This document shows positions 17,501-26,107 of a stretch of DNA of 64,000 nt, piece after piece. The position numbers and the translations under genes were made by a program. The stretch's first letter is position 1; every line of letters begins with the position of its first letter. Below the pieces are notes generated by a model that saw nothing but the letters and a program-made list of their open reading frames with translations, was not told where the DNA came from and ran no database searches. Source of the stretch: Alteromonadaceae bacterium (lineage in GTDB: Bacteria; Pseudomonadota; Gammaproteobacteria; Enterobacterales; Alteromonadaceae); assembly GCA_013216015.1 (NCBI GenBank), contig JABSOI010000020.1, positions 1 through 64,000 on the forward strand. Direction: 5' to 3'.

Positions 17501-18907
17501 TTCCATTAATCCTGCCGCAGCTGCAAAAACATCAAAATCATCATACTGACTTTCACGATAGGCATTGTGACTGTAAACCAGACCAACTTTTGCGACCGAT
17601 TCAAAACCATCAAGCAGGAATGATTTTTCACCAATCCATGCATAAAGATAATCATAGTCACCAACAGCAGGATCATAATAACGTTGCAGAGCCCCCTGAT
17701 ATGACCACATATGCTCAGGAGTCATAAAAGTAGCACCGTTGGCATACGCTTGTGCTATCCATGAGCGAACCAAATCAACTGCTCCCGGATTATCAACCAT
17801 ATAGTTCCAGTCAGGGAATGGTTGCGCCGTTAAGGCTAAAGGCTTGTCAATGGCTTCTGCCAGTTTATACATCAACATTACATCACTACTGACCGTTAGA
17901 TCAGAAGCACGATGATTAAATTCCTGTACATAGAAATCAAATTCATCGTTAAACGGCATACGAATACCATTCCAGTAGGGATCCAGCAGTGGTGAACTGG
18001 TGCCTACTTCGATATAGCCGATCCCCTCTTGATACGGATAACCTTTTTGCTGGGCAATATTGTCAGTAAACTTTACCAATTCTGCCAAATAAGTATTATT
18101 CCAATCCTGTAAAAAATGACGATATTCGTTGTTCAACTCAATATCGTTCGGAATATTGACTGTTTCTGACTCATATTGCATGGCGGTATAACCGAGTGCC
18201 TTCAAAAAATCGCCATAGTGAAAGGTATTTATATCAGGAATACCTAGCGCTGCCAGCTCGCTGGTGGTGTAATTTTCAGTCAACCAGATATTGAAATTAG
18301 CCATACAACCGTCACTGAAATCACCGCCCCAATAATAATGAGCAGGGGTTGTCTGCTGCGAGTCAAACAAGATGGCGTCTACCGTGCCGGGGCCGGTATC
18401 ATCGCCATAAAAAGCCACATCTCGGATTTGCCATTCTACATATTCACGAAACAAGGGTTCATGTGTAGAGAAAAAATAATGCCCGGCAAACCAATCAATT
18501 TCAAGATAGGAACCATCCAGACGTTTAACCATGGCTTGCTCGTAAGTATCAGGATATTTGGTGATCATACCATCCCAGATAACATCCCACTCAATGCGTG
18601 AAACCCAATCAATACCTGCAAGATCATGATTGATAATGCCATTGACATAACCAGACATCGACGATTCAAAGTTAGTTTGAAAATTAAAACTAGGATATGT
18701 TGGTGGCAAGAACCCCCACATAGTCGCATCAACGCCATAATCAGAATACTTACCCTGATTTTCTGCTTCCATTTCATCCCAGCGGGGCTGGGTGAAAAAA
18801 ACATCTGACTTTTTTATAAATGGATCATCGGGTTTACCTTCAACTTGTCCACCCCACGAAACTACCATACCTACCGTTATGGCAATGAGTACTTTATTTA
18901 TTTTCAT
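14576..18907 (-). CDS. Large secreted multidomain protein, probable agar-active glycoside hydrolase of unassigned family
   Basis: 1443 residues. A signal peptide (MKINKVLIAITVGMVVSWGG) is followed by an aromatic-rich domain (about 30-440) with TIM-barrel-like spacing; possible acidic sites lie in AILFDSQQ, GIGYIEVGTSS and FMTPEHMWSY. Residues 440-570 look like the Rossmann/GATase-like second domain of GH42-type enzymes (VAKVGLVYSHNAYRES). Two copies of a roughly 200-residue domain (about 680-885 and 1220-1443) share WAWGGY, NTQW-G-VQFQ-GAKAGSRIYTR and AVIDMD-type motifs; between them lie many calcium-binding thrombospondin type 3 repeats (DSDGDGYTD, AAGSDPFDA). I chose the ATG at 18907 because AAGG precedes it; a TTG and an ATG lie upstream in frame. 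The gene is divergent from the TonB receptor across a region with three operators. No GH16, GH50, GH86 or GH118 agarase is present, so this is the only secreted candidate for attacking the polymer. Calcium-rich repeats also occur in known alpha-agarases, but there the domain order differs as I recall it. Confidence 0.75.
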   Translation of the reverse strand: MKINKVLIAITVGMVVSWGGQVEGKPDDPFIKKSDVFFTQPRWDEMEAENQGKYSDYGVDATMWGFLPPTYPSFNFQTNFESSMSGYVNGIINHDLAGIDWVSRIEWDVIWDGMITKYPDTYEQAMVKRLDGSYLEIDWFAGHYFFSTHEPLFREYVEWQIRDVAFYGDDTGPGTVDAILFDSQQTTPAHYYWGGDFSDGCMANFNIWLTENYTTSELAALGIPDINTFHYGDFLKALGYTAMQYESETVNIPNDIELNNEYRHFLQDWNNTYLAELVKFTDNIAQQKGYPYQEGIGYIEVGTSSPLLDPYWNGIRMPFNDEFDFYVQEFNHRASDLTVSSDVMLMYKLAEAIDKPLALTAQPFPDWNYMVDNPGAVDLVRSWIAQAYANGATFMTPEHMWSYQGALQRYYDPAVGDYDYLYAWIGEKSFLLDGFESVAKVGLVYSHNAYRESQYDDFDVFAAAAGLMEQNIPYKLLIAGDDWWPKYLTDVDQSSAMDDFSVIVKTDFNGMPLDTAQADKLGSYGTKVVTWPDTASIYSLLPEEMSVDVAQVALFPRDNAELNAGMNNAPRIMHLVNRDFNAGTASINPKSNLTVTVNDSLFAGVSAGFVGAAYSQAGQATVHLNVSYSNGVTTVTVPSLTSWGIIELYTKAGFPCEDNPELCVPIEKETRTELFEVNLDPNPQGYVFFDGEGDSNEKIQRFEQNWAWGGYSAGGEISQNTQWTGLVQFQNGAKAGSRIYTRLDTQTSLTTTSKANKNSYEVDMSADDAAIVLNIATAPAQNWALLIRDNNTWWQSSTLAIPALGWDSLRTDRHAVHDFTWTALDSASTGVIDMDEVDDGGEAPITLGTSGTPNYSRITGFGVIALEDSNTVMSMMELGIYNSYFNIPQDEAIDTDGDGYSDEDEIAAGSDPLDASSTPMTVDSDGDGFTDVEERAAGSDENDAGETPLNLDSDGDGYTNVTENAADSDPYNAAKTPINFDGDSCVNIEDVFPRDASECLDFDNDTIGDNADLDDDNDGFSDVEEAAAGSDPFDANETPLNLDSDGDGFTNLVEIAAGSDPFDANSVPDTTDSDGDGYTDTVELAAGSDPADAASTPVNFDGDSCPNATDAFPTDATECSDFDNDGLGDNADQDDDGDGYNDDVEIAAGSDPLNASETPDNLDSDGDGFSNVVEVAAGSDPYDASETPINLDSDGDGYTDVDEVAAGSDPFDANSIPSIGPLVYITETFDNSIIPGQMFNLDNTGNGDEYIGRFSKGWAWGGYTSGAAITHNTQWGGIVQFQGGAKAGSRIYTRFDTTSSMNTGGNSNVSTISVDISDSTAKLVMNIAESPGQNIAMLVRDDQGWWQSSSITLPALGFDANRSNNNVNINTLTWQKLDAHHAAVIDMDSVNQGGESMTPSPVNSASSINLHAVTGFGIIALENKYSFLSINKLGLGNVAVTQL

Positions 18908-19097
18908 GTATTTTGCCTTCATTTTTAGTTTTATCAATTAAGCTAAGCGCTATTTCGGCCAAAATATCCATTGAAGACTAACGACAAAGATCCACCCTCT
19001 TTTAATCCATTATCCGAAGATTCAATTTTAAGCTCCCTTTAAGTCATCAATATTTATTACCCATATGGCCTTTTAATTTTTTGCACACTCAATTAAA

Positions 19098-19109
19098 ATT
19101 GTCAACAAT
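19098..19109. promoter_or_regulatory. Operator-like site, divergent region
   Basis: ATTGTCAACAAT, one mismatch from the perfect palindrome seen elsewhere in the locus. Confidence 0.55.
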
Positions 19110-19147
19110 ACACAGTAAACAAAATAAAATCATTTATTCTTATGTTA

Positions 19148-19159
19148 ATTGTTGACAAT
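19148..19159. promoter_or_regulatory. Operator-like site, divergent region
   Basis: ATTGTTGACAAT, the reverse complement of the site at 19098, spaced 50 bp from it. Confidence 0.55.
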
Positions 19160-19193
19160 TTTGAATCAAGCAGTTATAAACTTAAGAGTCAAT

Positions 19194-19205
19194 ATTGTTA
19201 ACAAT
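19194..19205. promoter_or_regulatory. Operator-like palindrome upstream of the TonB receptor
   Basis: Perfect ATTGTTAACAAT, 149 bp upstream of the receptor start and 46 bp from the site at 19148, about four helical turns. Confidence 0.65.
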
Positions 19206-19353
19206 TTGCAATGGGGTGGTTTTATTTGAACGATATTTGAACTGATAAATAATAAGTAAAAATCAGAAATCATTGATTAGTGCTGACATAGAGGGAACTA
19301 TAGTCACTAAGTTGGTTTTCTAAATAATAATAATATGCAAAATAGGCAAGCCC

Positions 19354-22329
19354 ATGAAACAGTTTTCTCGTAATAAGATAAATCTAGCGTGTATGCATGC
19401 TATAGCCGTATTAGCCATGAATTCTCAAACAACATTGGCAGCGGACCAACCTTCTGCAGCTGTTGCGGATGAGACTGAAGTTATTCAAGTAACTGGCCTG
19501 AGAAGTTCACTGCGTGAAGCGGTTAACCACAAGCGCTTTAGTGATGTGGTCTCAGACACCATAGTTGCGGAAGATATTGGTAAAATGCCCGATAGAAATA
19601 TCGCCGAAGCATTACAGCGTATTACTGGTGTGAGTATTGCCAGAGATAACGGTGAAGGAACTTCAGTTACTATCCGTGGTATTGCCGACAGTTTAAATCT
19701 TACCTTAATTAACGGACAAACCGTGGCATCTGCAGGTGAAGGAAGAGGCATTGATTTCAGTAGCATGCCTTCTTCAATGATTTCTTCCATTGAAGTAAAT
19801 AAAACCCCCAGAGCCAAAGACATGGAAGGTAGCATTGGTGGTACTATTAATATTTTAACCGCCCGGGCACTTGATGTCGGTGTAGCCAGAGGCACGGCAA
19901 CAGTTGAATCATCTCATGCTGCTGATTTTGGAAAAACCTCGCCTGCATTTTCTTTTTCTTACATGACACCATTAAGCGATACTTTTGGTGTAGCTGCTGC
20001 AATTTCCCATGAACAATTACAAAGTCGCACTGACTCTATGTCGAACATGAGTTGGTCAAACTCTGACACAGGATTTTACCCGACAAGATGGGGAGTTGCT
20101 GCACAAGAACGTGACCGCGACCGTAGTTCGGTTATGCTGAATTTACAATGGAGACCAGCCGATAATATCGACAGTTTCCTAGATGTAACTTACAGTAAAG
20201 TTGATGATTCATTTGAGACTCACTCCTTTACTACCTGGATCCCTTATGGTCATGGGGCAATTGTTCCTGAATCAATAATCACTAATCCCAGCAGCAATAC
20301 CATGACAGAGTTTGCTGTTGATAGTCTTTACATCTCTCCTGTTGATGAAAATATCAACGCAGAAGTGGATACACTTACCCTACAACTTGGTGGCGATATT
20401 GAATTAGATAATTTGACCATTTCCGCCGCTTTTGGTTATTCAAAAGCCGAAACCAAACAACTTACCCAACAAATTTATAACTTTGATCACTGGTGGTTTA
20501 ATGGCGATCAACACGATGGCTTGTTTTCATTGGTCAATGACCGTCAATACGCCTATTTGAATTCAGGTACCGAGTTTTACGACCCGAGTAGAGCTGATAA
20601 CTCCATCAATGAACAATATGTGGCAGCAGGTCCGGAAGAAAATGTAGGCGATTTAAATGCTAACCTGAACAGACTCAATCAAGGACCGATTATCCGATTG
20701 CCAGTAGAAAATACTGACAAAGATATTTCCTTTAAAATTGATGTCGCCTATGAATTCGAAAGTTACAACTTTATCAGTTCAATTGAAAGTGGTCTTCGCT
20801 GGAACAAGCGTTCTAAACAAACCCTCAGTGCTTCTCAACATCTTGGTCCGTGGGAAATAGCGATTGATGGTGTCAATTTATGGGGTCAAGAGCCTCTATT
20901 TCATGATCTGAATGCCGTAACTTATGCACCGGATAACTTTATGAGTGGCAATGCCGGCGTCGGTGTACCCACCAGTTGGAATGCCATTACTGACTTTGAA
21001 GCCGCAGTTAACAGTTATACCAGTCATATGAATGAGCAGTTCGGTTTATCACAAGGCGATAGCAATTATTTCACAGATTTTGACAGTATATATAGAGTTA
21101 CCGGTACAACCCCTGACCGCAGGGGCTCTGCAGATAATGAAGAAAAAACCTTAGCCGTTTATGTTCAGGCAAACATAGACATGTTAAACAACGATTTAAC
21201 AGGTAACATTGGTATTCGTTATGTACAGACCGATTTAACCAGTAATGCTTTAATCGGCGGCTATTATGAAGCAACTCATGGCGGAGAGTTAACCCCGATC
21301 AGCCGTACCTACGATTATAATAACGTATTACCAAGTTTAAATTTAAGCTATAAACTTAATGATGACATGGTCTTGAGATTTGCTGCCGCAACCGTAATGG
21401 CCCGACCTAATTTCAATCAGGCTAAAGCGGCTAATGAAGTGACGACCGATGGCTGGTTGGAGCTGGATGGTTCACAAGATCCTAACTGGAGCGTGGCCGA
21501 TGAAGATTCTTATTCAGGTGGTAATGTAGAGTTAGATCCCTATGAAGCGAATCAACTTGATGTATCTTATGAATATTATTTCAGCGAAAGCGGAATGTTT
21601 TCAGCCGGTTTCTTCTATAAAGATATAAAAAGTTTCATTTATAATTTTGTCCAGCTGGGTAAAATTGAGGTGGAAGGTTACGAAACTGAGTTATCAACCC
21701 GCCATCCTTTTTTAACCGAAGCAGAATTTCAAAATGGTGAAGTTGCTCTTGATAACCCTGTTGCCGTGCCTTTATATTTTGAATCAGTATCACGTCCTGT
21801 CAACGGTGAAGGTGGACGCATCAGCGGTCTTGAATTAAGTTTCCAAACAAATTTTGATTTTATTGAAGGCATGGAACACTTTGGTGTACAAGCTAACTAT
21901 ACTTATGCAGACAGCCAAGCTGATTACTTTAAAGAATCTTTTAATGAAGCAGATATTGATTTACCTTATCAATATCAATCAAAGAATACCTATAACTTAA
22001 TGAGTTACTATGAAAATAATGATTTAATGGTTCGTATTGCCTATAACTGGCGTTCAGAGTCGTTGGAAAATCCTATCAACGATTTGGATGGTATGGCCAT
22101 TTGGCGTGATTCCTATGGTCAAGTGGATGCATCATTCAGTTATGCTATTACCGATTCTATCGAACTTACAGGAAGTATCAGTAACTTGTTGGAAGAAAGC
22201 ACACAGTTCTTTTCCGCCGAACGAACCGATGGTAACTTGATCAAAGGTGACGATGTGCCAACAGATAGAAATTACAACCAAACATATAATGGTCGTTACT
22301 ATCGTCTAGGGCTCAGGCTTGCATTTTAA
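19354..22329 (+). CDS. TonB-dependent outer-membrane receptor for oligosaccharides
   Basis: 991 residues. A signal peptide ends near residue 30 (TTLAADQ). The TonB-box/plug start EVIQVTGLRSSLREA is followed by the plug motifs IAEALQRITGVSIARDNGEG and SVTIRGI, and by IEVNKTPRAKDMEGSIGGTI. The rest is beta-barrel ending in RYYRLGLRLAF with the terminal Phe needed for outer-membrane assembly. The plug sequence is of the type found in polysaccharide-linked receptors of Xanthomonas and Alteromonadales rather than siderophore receptors. It would bring agar oligosaccharides into the periplasm, powered by TonB-ExbBD encoded elsewhere. It is divergent from the secreted enzyme gene and followed by a terminator before the second GH117. 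Confidence 0.93.
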   Translation: MKQFSRNKINLACMHAIAVLAMNSQTTLAADQPSAAVADETEVIQVTGLRSSLREAVNHKRFSDVVSDTIVAEDIGKMPDRNIAEALQRITGVSIARDNGEGTSVTIRGIADSLNLTLINGQTVASAGEGRGIDFSSMPSSMISSIEVNKTPRAKDMEGSIGGTINILTARALDVGVARGTATVESSHAADFGKTSPAFSFSYMTPLSDTFGVAAAISHEQLQSRTDSMSNMSWSNSDTGFYPTRWGVAAQERDRDRSSVMLNLQWRPADNIDSFLDVTYSKVDDSFETHSFTTWIPYGHGAIVPESIITNPSSNTMTEFAVDSLYISPVDENINAEVDTLTLQLGGDIELDNLTISAAFGYSKAETKQLTQQIYNFDHWWFNGDQHDGLFSLVNDRQYAYLNSGTEFYDPSRADNSINEQYVAAGPEENVGDLNANLNRLNQGPIIRLPVENTDKDISFKIDVAYEFESYNFISSIESGLRWNKRSKQTLSASQHLGPWEIAIDGVNLWGQEPLFHDLNAVTYAPDNFMSGNAGVGVPTSWNAITDFEAAVNSYTSHMNEQFGLSQGDSNYFTDFDSIYRVTGTTPDRRGSADNEEKTLAVYVQANIDMLNNDLTGNIGIRYVQTDLTSNALIGGYYEATHGGELTPISRTYDYNNVLPSLNLSYKLNDDMVLRFAAATVMARPNFNQAKAANEVTTDGWLELDGSQDPNWSVADEDSYSGGNVELDPYEANQLDVSYEYYFSESGMFSAGFFYKDIKSFIYNFVQLGKIEVEGYETELSTRHPFLTEAEFQNGEVALDNPVAVPLYFESVSRPVNGEGGRISGLELSFQTNFDFIEGMEHFGVQANYTYADSQADYFKESFNEADIDLPYQYQSKNTYNLMSYYENNDLMVRIAYNWRSESLENPINDLDGMAIWRDSYGQVDASFSYAITDSIELTGSISNLLEESTQFFSAERTDGNLIKGDDVPTDRNYNQTYNGRYYRLGLRLAF

Positions 22330-22355
22330 TTTGCGGATATAAATATAAACTAATC

Positions 22356-22378
22356 AGGCTCCTTCGGGAGCCTTATTT
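22356..22378 (+). terminator. Rho-independent terminator with UUCG loop
   Basis: AGGCTCC, loop TTCG, GGAGCCT, then TATTTAT. It lies between the receptor gene and the second GH117 gene; incomplete termination would make much more receptor than hydrolase. Confidence 0.88.
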
Positions 22379-22395
22379 ATGAAAGGTTAACAACT

Positions 22396-23604
22396 ATGTT
22401 AGGAAAACTCCCGAAAGAAAAACCTCAGGGGCTAAGCCATGCCATGCAGCGACTCTATGATATCTGGCCGAACCCAGATGATAGAGACAACGAATTTTTC
22501 ACGAATTTCAAATACTCACGCATCACAGGTATCGGCAAAAATAAACAGGTTTCCCGACGCGATCCCAGTAAAATAATTCAGGTAGATGGCACCTATTATG
22601 TTTGGTATACCCGCAGAGAAACCCAAAGTGATCCTGTTGGCATGGACAAATGTACCGATCAACTGCCCGCTGTAGATTGGGATCTGGCCGATATTTGGTA
22701 TGCCACCAGTGAAAATGGTTTTGATTGGCATGAACAAGGGGTTGCAGTAGCAAGAACAGACAAAGATCAATATGGTGACAGATCGGCCACCACGCCTGAC
22801 ATATTAGTCTTTGAAAATAAATACTACCTGTATTTTCAAACTTTTACTGGTACATTCCAAAGCGCCAAAGGCGATCACTGCGACGTAAGCATGGCTTGGT
22901 CAGATTCCCCCAATGGACCATGGATCCGCTGTGAACATAGTATTCTAAATTTAGGCGGGAAAATGGATTGGGATGGAGGAGCCATACATGATCCTTACCC
23001 TTTGGTATATCAAGGAAAAATATGGTTGTTTTATAAAGGTCAGCCAATGTCCAAACAAAAAGACTGGTTAGTAAGAGCACAAGGTGTCGCTATTGCCGAA
23101 ACACCTCAAGGCCCCTTTATTAAACCCGACATAAACCCTGTGTTAAATTCAGGTCATGAAACATTCCTGTTTCCTTATAAAGAGGGAATAGCGGCTATGC
23201 TATGTGTAGATGGACCTGAAAAAAATACCATTCAATATGCACCTGATGGACTCAATTTTAACATTATGGCATCAGTAACCTGCCCGCCTGTAGCTGGTGG
23301 CCCTTTTTGTGCTGATGCTTTTAGTGACAGCAATGATGGTCAGGGAATAACCTGGGGCTTGAGTCATATCAGTGAAAGCACCATTAATCCTTTTGATGCC
23401 AGACGGGTAGTCGAAAGTAATTCATTTCTCGTTAGATTTGATTGTGATTTACAACGCGGACAAAATAATGCTTATTTTAAAAACCCCAGAGATCAAGTGG
23501 GTCGCTATGATGAAGCAACATTTTTTCAGCCGACTATGGCATTGGAAGAACATGTTAAAGCTGATCTGATCACCAATTACCAAAACCGAAAAAACAAAGA
23601 ATAA
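22396..23604 (+). CDS. Second GH117 family hydrolase
   Basis: 402 residues, cytoplasmic (no signal peptide), with the same blocks as the enzyme at 11685: RRDPSKIIQVDGTYYVWYTR (near 55-75), GGAIHDPYPLVY near 196, NSGHETFLFPY near 253, GPFCADAF. Compared with the first it carries insertions near residues 77-95 (around MDKCTDQLPAVDW) and a longer C-terminus, so the two may differ in preferred chain length or in tolerated substitution of the sugar. The ATG at 22396 is preceded by AAAGG. It lies after the receptor terminator and 13 bp from the convergent KDG kinase gene. The sequence just before the start (GGTTAACAAC) resembles a weak copy of the regulon operator. Confidence 0.88.
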   Translation: MLGKLPKEKPQGLSHAMQRLYDIWPNPDDRDNEFFTNFKYSRITGIGKNKQVSRRDPSKIIQVDGTYYVWYTRRETQSDPVGMDKCTDQLPAVDWDLADIWYATSENGFDWHEQGVAVARTDKDQYGDRSATTPDILVFENKYYLYFQTFTGTFQSAKGDHCDVSMAWSDSPNGPWIRCEHSILNLGGKMDWDGGAIHDPYPLVYQGKIWLFYKGQPMSKQKDWLVRAQGVAIAETPQGPFIKPDINPVLNSGHETFLFPYKEGIAAMLCVDGPEKNTIQYAPDGLNFNIMASVTCPPVAGGPFCADAFSDSNDGQGITWGLSHISESTINPFDARRVVESNSFLVRFDCDLQRGQNNAYFKNPRDQVGRYDEATFFQPTMALEEHVKADLITNYQNRKNKE

Positions 23605-23617
23605 AAAATAAAAACAA

Positions 23618-24556
23618 TCAGGCTAAAGGAGTAATTTCTTCGCTGAAACAAGATTTTGGTACAATTGCTCCTTTATGCTGAATAACACAAGCAGCCACTT
23701 TGGCTGCATAAATCACAGCATCTTTTACCGATTTACCGTTTTGTCGGGCGCTCAGGTAACCACCATTAAAAGCATCACCTGCTGAGGTGGTATCAACCAC
23801 TTCAGCTACGGGAGTAATATCAATATGCAACCGTTCGCCAGCAATACTGATAAGAACGCCCTGATCAGAATTTTTTATGATGATTTCGTTCACTCCTATA
23901 GCTTCTAAATGGCTGGCAACTTCTTCTGCACTATGCTGGTTGTAAAGTTGTTTATGATCATCAACACCGGGCAAAACAATATCTGACAATGAATAGGCCA
24001 TTTCAAACGCTTCTCTTGCTTTTTGTGGTGATGTCCATAATGCCGGACGATAATTAGGATCAAAAACAATTTGGCAACCCGCTGACTTCAGGGTTTTAAT
24101 AAATTGCCAGAAATCCGGCATATCTTCTGCGGGTAAAATGGCAATTGAAATGCCAGAAAAAAATACAATTTGCTGTGAACTTAGCGCCCTTGTGTTTTTA
24201 TCTTTCCTGATAAACTTCATCAATTGTCTGGCAGCAGAATTTTTCCGCCAATAGGTAAAACTGCGCTCTCCGTCAAGATCAACATTAATTAAATACAAGC
24301 CCATGTTTAAGATATTACTACGGTATACAAAACGATTGTCTATGTCTTCTTCCTTCATAAAAGAAAGTAATTGCTCACTTATTTGATCTTCGCCTGCAAC
24401 AGAAAGAAAACTAACACGTGCAGATTGCCTCAGGCAACGTTTTATATAAATGCCCGTATTGAAGACATCGCCTGCAAAACTTTGATTAAACTGACCAGCC
24501 TCATTTGCTTGTGACAGCTCAATCATGCATTCACCCAGCATTAATATTTGATTCAT
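23618..24556 (-). CDS. kdgK: 2-keto-3-deoxygluconate kinase (PfkB family)
   Basis: Phosphorylates KDG to KDPG with ATP; KDPG is then split by an aldolase not in this window. 312 residues from the ATG at 24556, which begins MNQILMLGECMIELSQ, a typical KdgK opening; an upstream in-frame ATG would add 22 residues of non-conserved sequence. The PfkB signature is present at the C-terminal side: DTTSAGDAFNGGYLSARQ with the catalytic Asp, and an ADP-binding GAIVP end. It faces the GH117 gene and is divergent from the cycloisomerase operon across a 418-bp control region holding a regulon operator. Other PfkB sugar kinases are possible, but the pathway context fits KDG well. Confidence 0.87.
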   Translation of the reverse strand: MNQILMLGECMIELSQANEAGQFNQSFAGDVFNTGIYIKRCLRQSARVSFLSVAGEDQISEQLLSFMKEEDIDNRFVYRSNILNMGLYLINVDLDGERSFTYWRKNSAARQLMKFIRKDKNTRALSSQQIVFFSGISIAILPAEDMPDFWQFIKTLKSAGCQIVFDPNYRPALWTSPQKAREAFEMAYSLSDIVLPGVDDHKQLYNQHSAEEVASHLEAIGVNEIIIKNSDQGVLISIAGERLHIDITPVAEVVDTTSAGDAFNGGYLSARQNGKSVKDAVIYAAKVAACVIQHKGAIVPKSCFSEEITPLA

Positions 24557-24974
24557 AAATATACTTCTCTCATTTGGGTATGTTCCATCGCTTGTTGGAT
24601 CATAGGGATAATATTTAACCAATTCTTATCTTTAATTAATTTGTTGTTGAATAGCCTTCAAGTAGATCAAGGACAAACAAATAAAAGAACAACAATGTAT
24701 TTGCTTTGTACTAGTTTAATGGGTCTAAAAATTACACACTCAACTACAAATCAAATACAAACAAAATACAGAACAAATTACAAAAAACATTCATAAAACC
24801 AGTCTCAAATAAAGCAGAAAAAATATAAATAAAAATATTTTTTATACTTTTACCCTAATAATAAAAAACAACAAAATTGAATAATTGTGAATAGTTTCAA
24901 GCTACGTGTTGACCTTAACAGAGAACTCAGTACACTGTATAGTATATTGTTAACAATTTACGATTGTCAAAATT
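24557..24974. promoter_or_regulatory. Divergent control region kdgK / cycloisomerase operon
   Basis: 418 bp, strongly AT-rich, no gene seen. One perfect regulon operator lies 18 bp before the cycloisomerase start and a half-site ATTGTCAA follows at 24963, so a bound repressor would block transcription or initiation directly. Confidence 0.55.
24946..24957. promoter_or_regulatory. Operator-like palindrome before the cycloisomerase operon
   Basis: Perfect ATTGTTAACAAT within the longer TATATTGTTAACAATTTACG, ending 17 bp before the start codon at 24975. Confidence 0.7.
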
Positions 24975-26084
24975 ATGATTAATACCAATAGTAAAATAAT
25001 AAATATAGAGATTGAATATTACCAAGTTCCACTGGCCGAGGTACTCACTGATGCTATGCACGGAGAGCATACCCATTTCGAACTTATTCTATGTCGCATC
25101 ACCTGCCAGGACGGTTATGAAGGCGTTGGTTACACTTATACTGGCGGTAAAGGTGGCCGGGCTATCTATTCTTTGCTTAACGATGAACTGAAATCATTTT
25201 TAATGACACAAGATGCCAGCCGTATTGAATATCTCAATGATCAAATGAACTGGCACTTACATTATGTCGGTCGTGGTGGTTTAGTTTCTTTTGCCGTATC
25301 AGCGGTTGATATCGCCTTATGGGACATTCGCTGCAAACGATTGAACCAACCTCTGTGGTGTGTTGCAGGTGGTGCTGACAATAAAACCAAAGCATATGCT
25401 GGTGGCATAGACCTCAATTTCACACAAGACAAGTTATTATCAAATGTTTCGGGTTATCTGGATAAAGGATTCAACGGCGTTAAAATTAAAGTTGGTCTGC
25501 CTGATCACCGCACCGATGTAGAAAGAGTTGCCGCAGTCAGAAATTTACTGGGTAAAGACCGAAAATTCATGATCGACGCTAATTATTCACTTAACGTCGA
25601 GCAGGCAATTAAATTAGCTAATGCAGTAGAGCAATATGACATCACTTGGTTTGAAGAACCCACCATTCCAGATGATTATCGAGGCTACGCCCGTATTGCC
25701 GACAATATTAACCTCCCCATTGCCATGGGTGAAAACCTGCATACTATTTATGAATTTGGCTACGCTATTGCTCAGGCTAAACTCAGTTATCTGCAACCCG
25801 ATGCCTCTAATATTGGTGGGATCACTGGCTGGCTGAAAGTTGCCGCTATGGCGCAAGCCAATAATTTAACGGTCTGCAGCCACGGCATGCATGAACTGCA
25901 TGTATCATTAATGGCCTCGCAGTCAAATGCGGGTTATCTGGAAGTACACTCATTTCCTATTGATCAATATACCAAACATCCACTACAGCTAGAAAAAGGC
26001 CTGGCGCTTGCACCATCAGATCCCGGCCACGGTGTGATATTCGATATGAACTTATTAACCCCCCACAGAATTAGGCTAAATTAA
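24975..26084 (+). CDS. Enolase-superfamily dehydratase, probable 3,6-anhydro-L-galactonate cycloisomerase
   Basis: 369 residues. Mandelate-racemase/muconate-lactonizing fold: a capping domain (1-120) and a barrel with the metal ligands Asp in FMIDANYS (near 200), Glu in WFEEPTIP (near 226) and Glu in MGENLHT (near 252). KIKVG near 168 supplies the Lys dyad and SHGMHELH near 300 the His side. In the agar pathway this class opens anhydrogalactonate to 2-keto-3-deoxy-L-galactonate. The start ATG at 24975 has no ribosome-binding site but gives a proper family N-terminus ([10 protein letters not shown]). First gene of an operon with Zn-alcohol dehydrogenase, SDR and aldehyde dehydrogenase. Without neighbours it could be a sugar-acid dehydratase; with them the cycloisomerase call is good. 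Confidence 0.82.
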   Translation: MINTNSKIINIEIEYYQVPLAEVLTDAMHGEHTHFELILCRITCQDGYEGVGYTYTGGKGGRAIYSLLNDELKSFLMTQDASRIEYLNDQMNWHLHYVGRGGLVSFAVSAVDIALWDIRCKRLNQPLWCVAGGADNKTKAYAGGIDLNFTQDKLLSNVSGYLDKGFNGVKIKVGLPDHRTDVERVAAVRNLLGKDRKFMIDANYSLNVEQAIKLANAVEQYDITWFEEPTIPDDYRGYARIADNINLPIAMGENLHTIYEFGYAIAQAKLSYLQPDASNIGGITGWLKVAAMAQANNLTVCSHGMHELHVSLMASQSNAGYLEVHSFPIDQYTKHPLQLEKGLALAPSDPGHGVIFDMNLLTPHRIRLN

Positions 26085-26107
26085 GCTACAAATAAAAGGT
26101 TATTGAA

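Larger units (their letters stand above)
18908..19353. promoter_or_regulatory. Divergent control region between the secreted enzyme and the TonB receptor
   Basis: 446 bp with no gene. It holds three copies of the ATTGTYAACAAT-type operator (19098, 19148, 19194), one more than any other control region in the locus, so both divergent genes are probably tightly repressed without substrate. No clear consensus promoter could be assigned. Confidence 0.6.

Noticed and set aside
14576-18907. Assignment of the secreted enzyme to GH96 alpha-agarase because of size and thrombospondin type 3 repeats
   Set aside because: In the alpha-agarases I recall, the catalytic part is C-terminal and CBM6 domains precede the repeats; here the likely catalytic part is N-terminal and the flanking domains do not look like CBM6.
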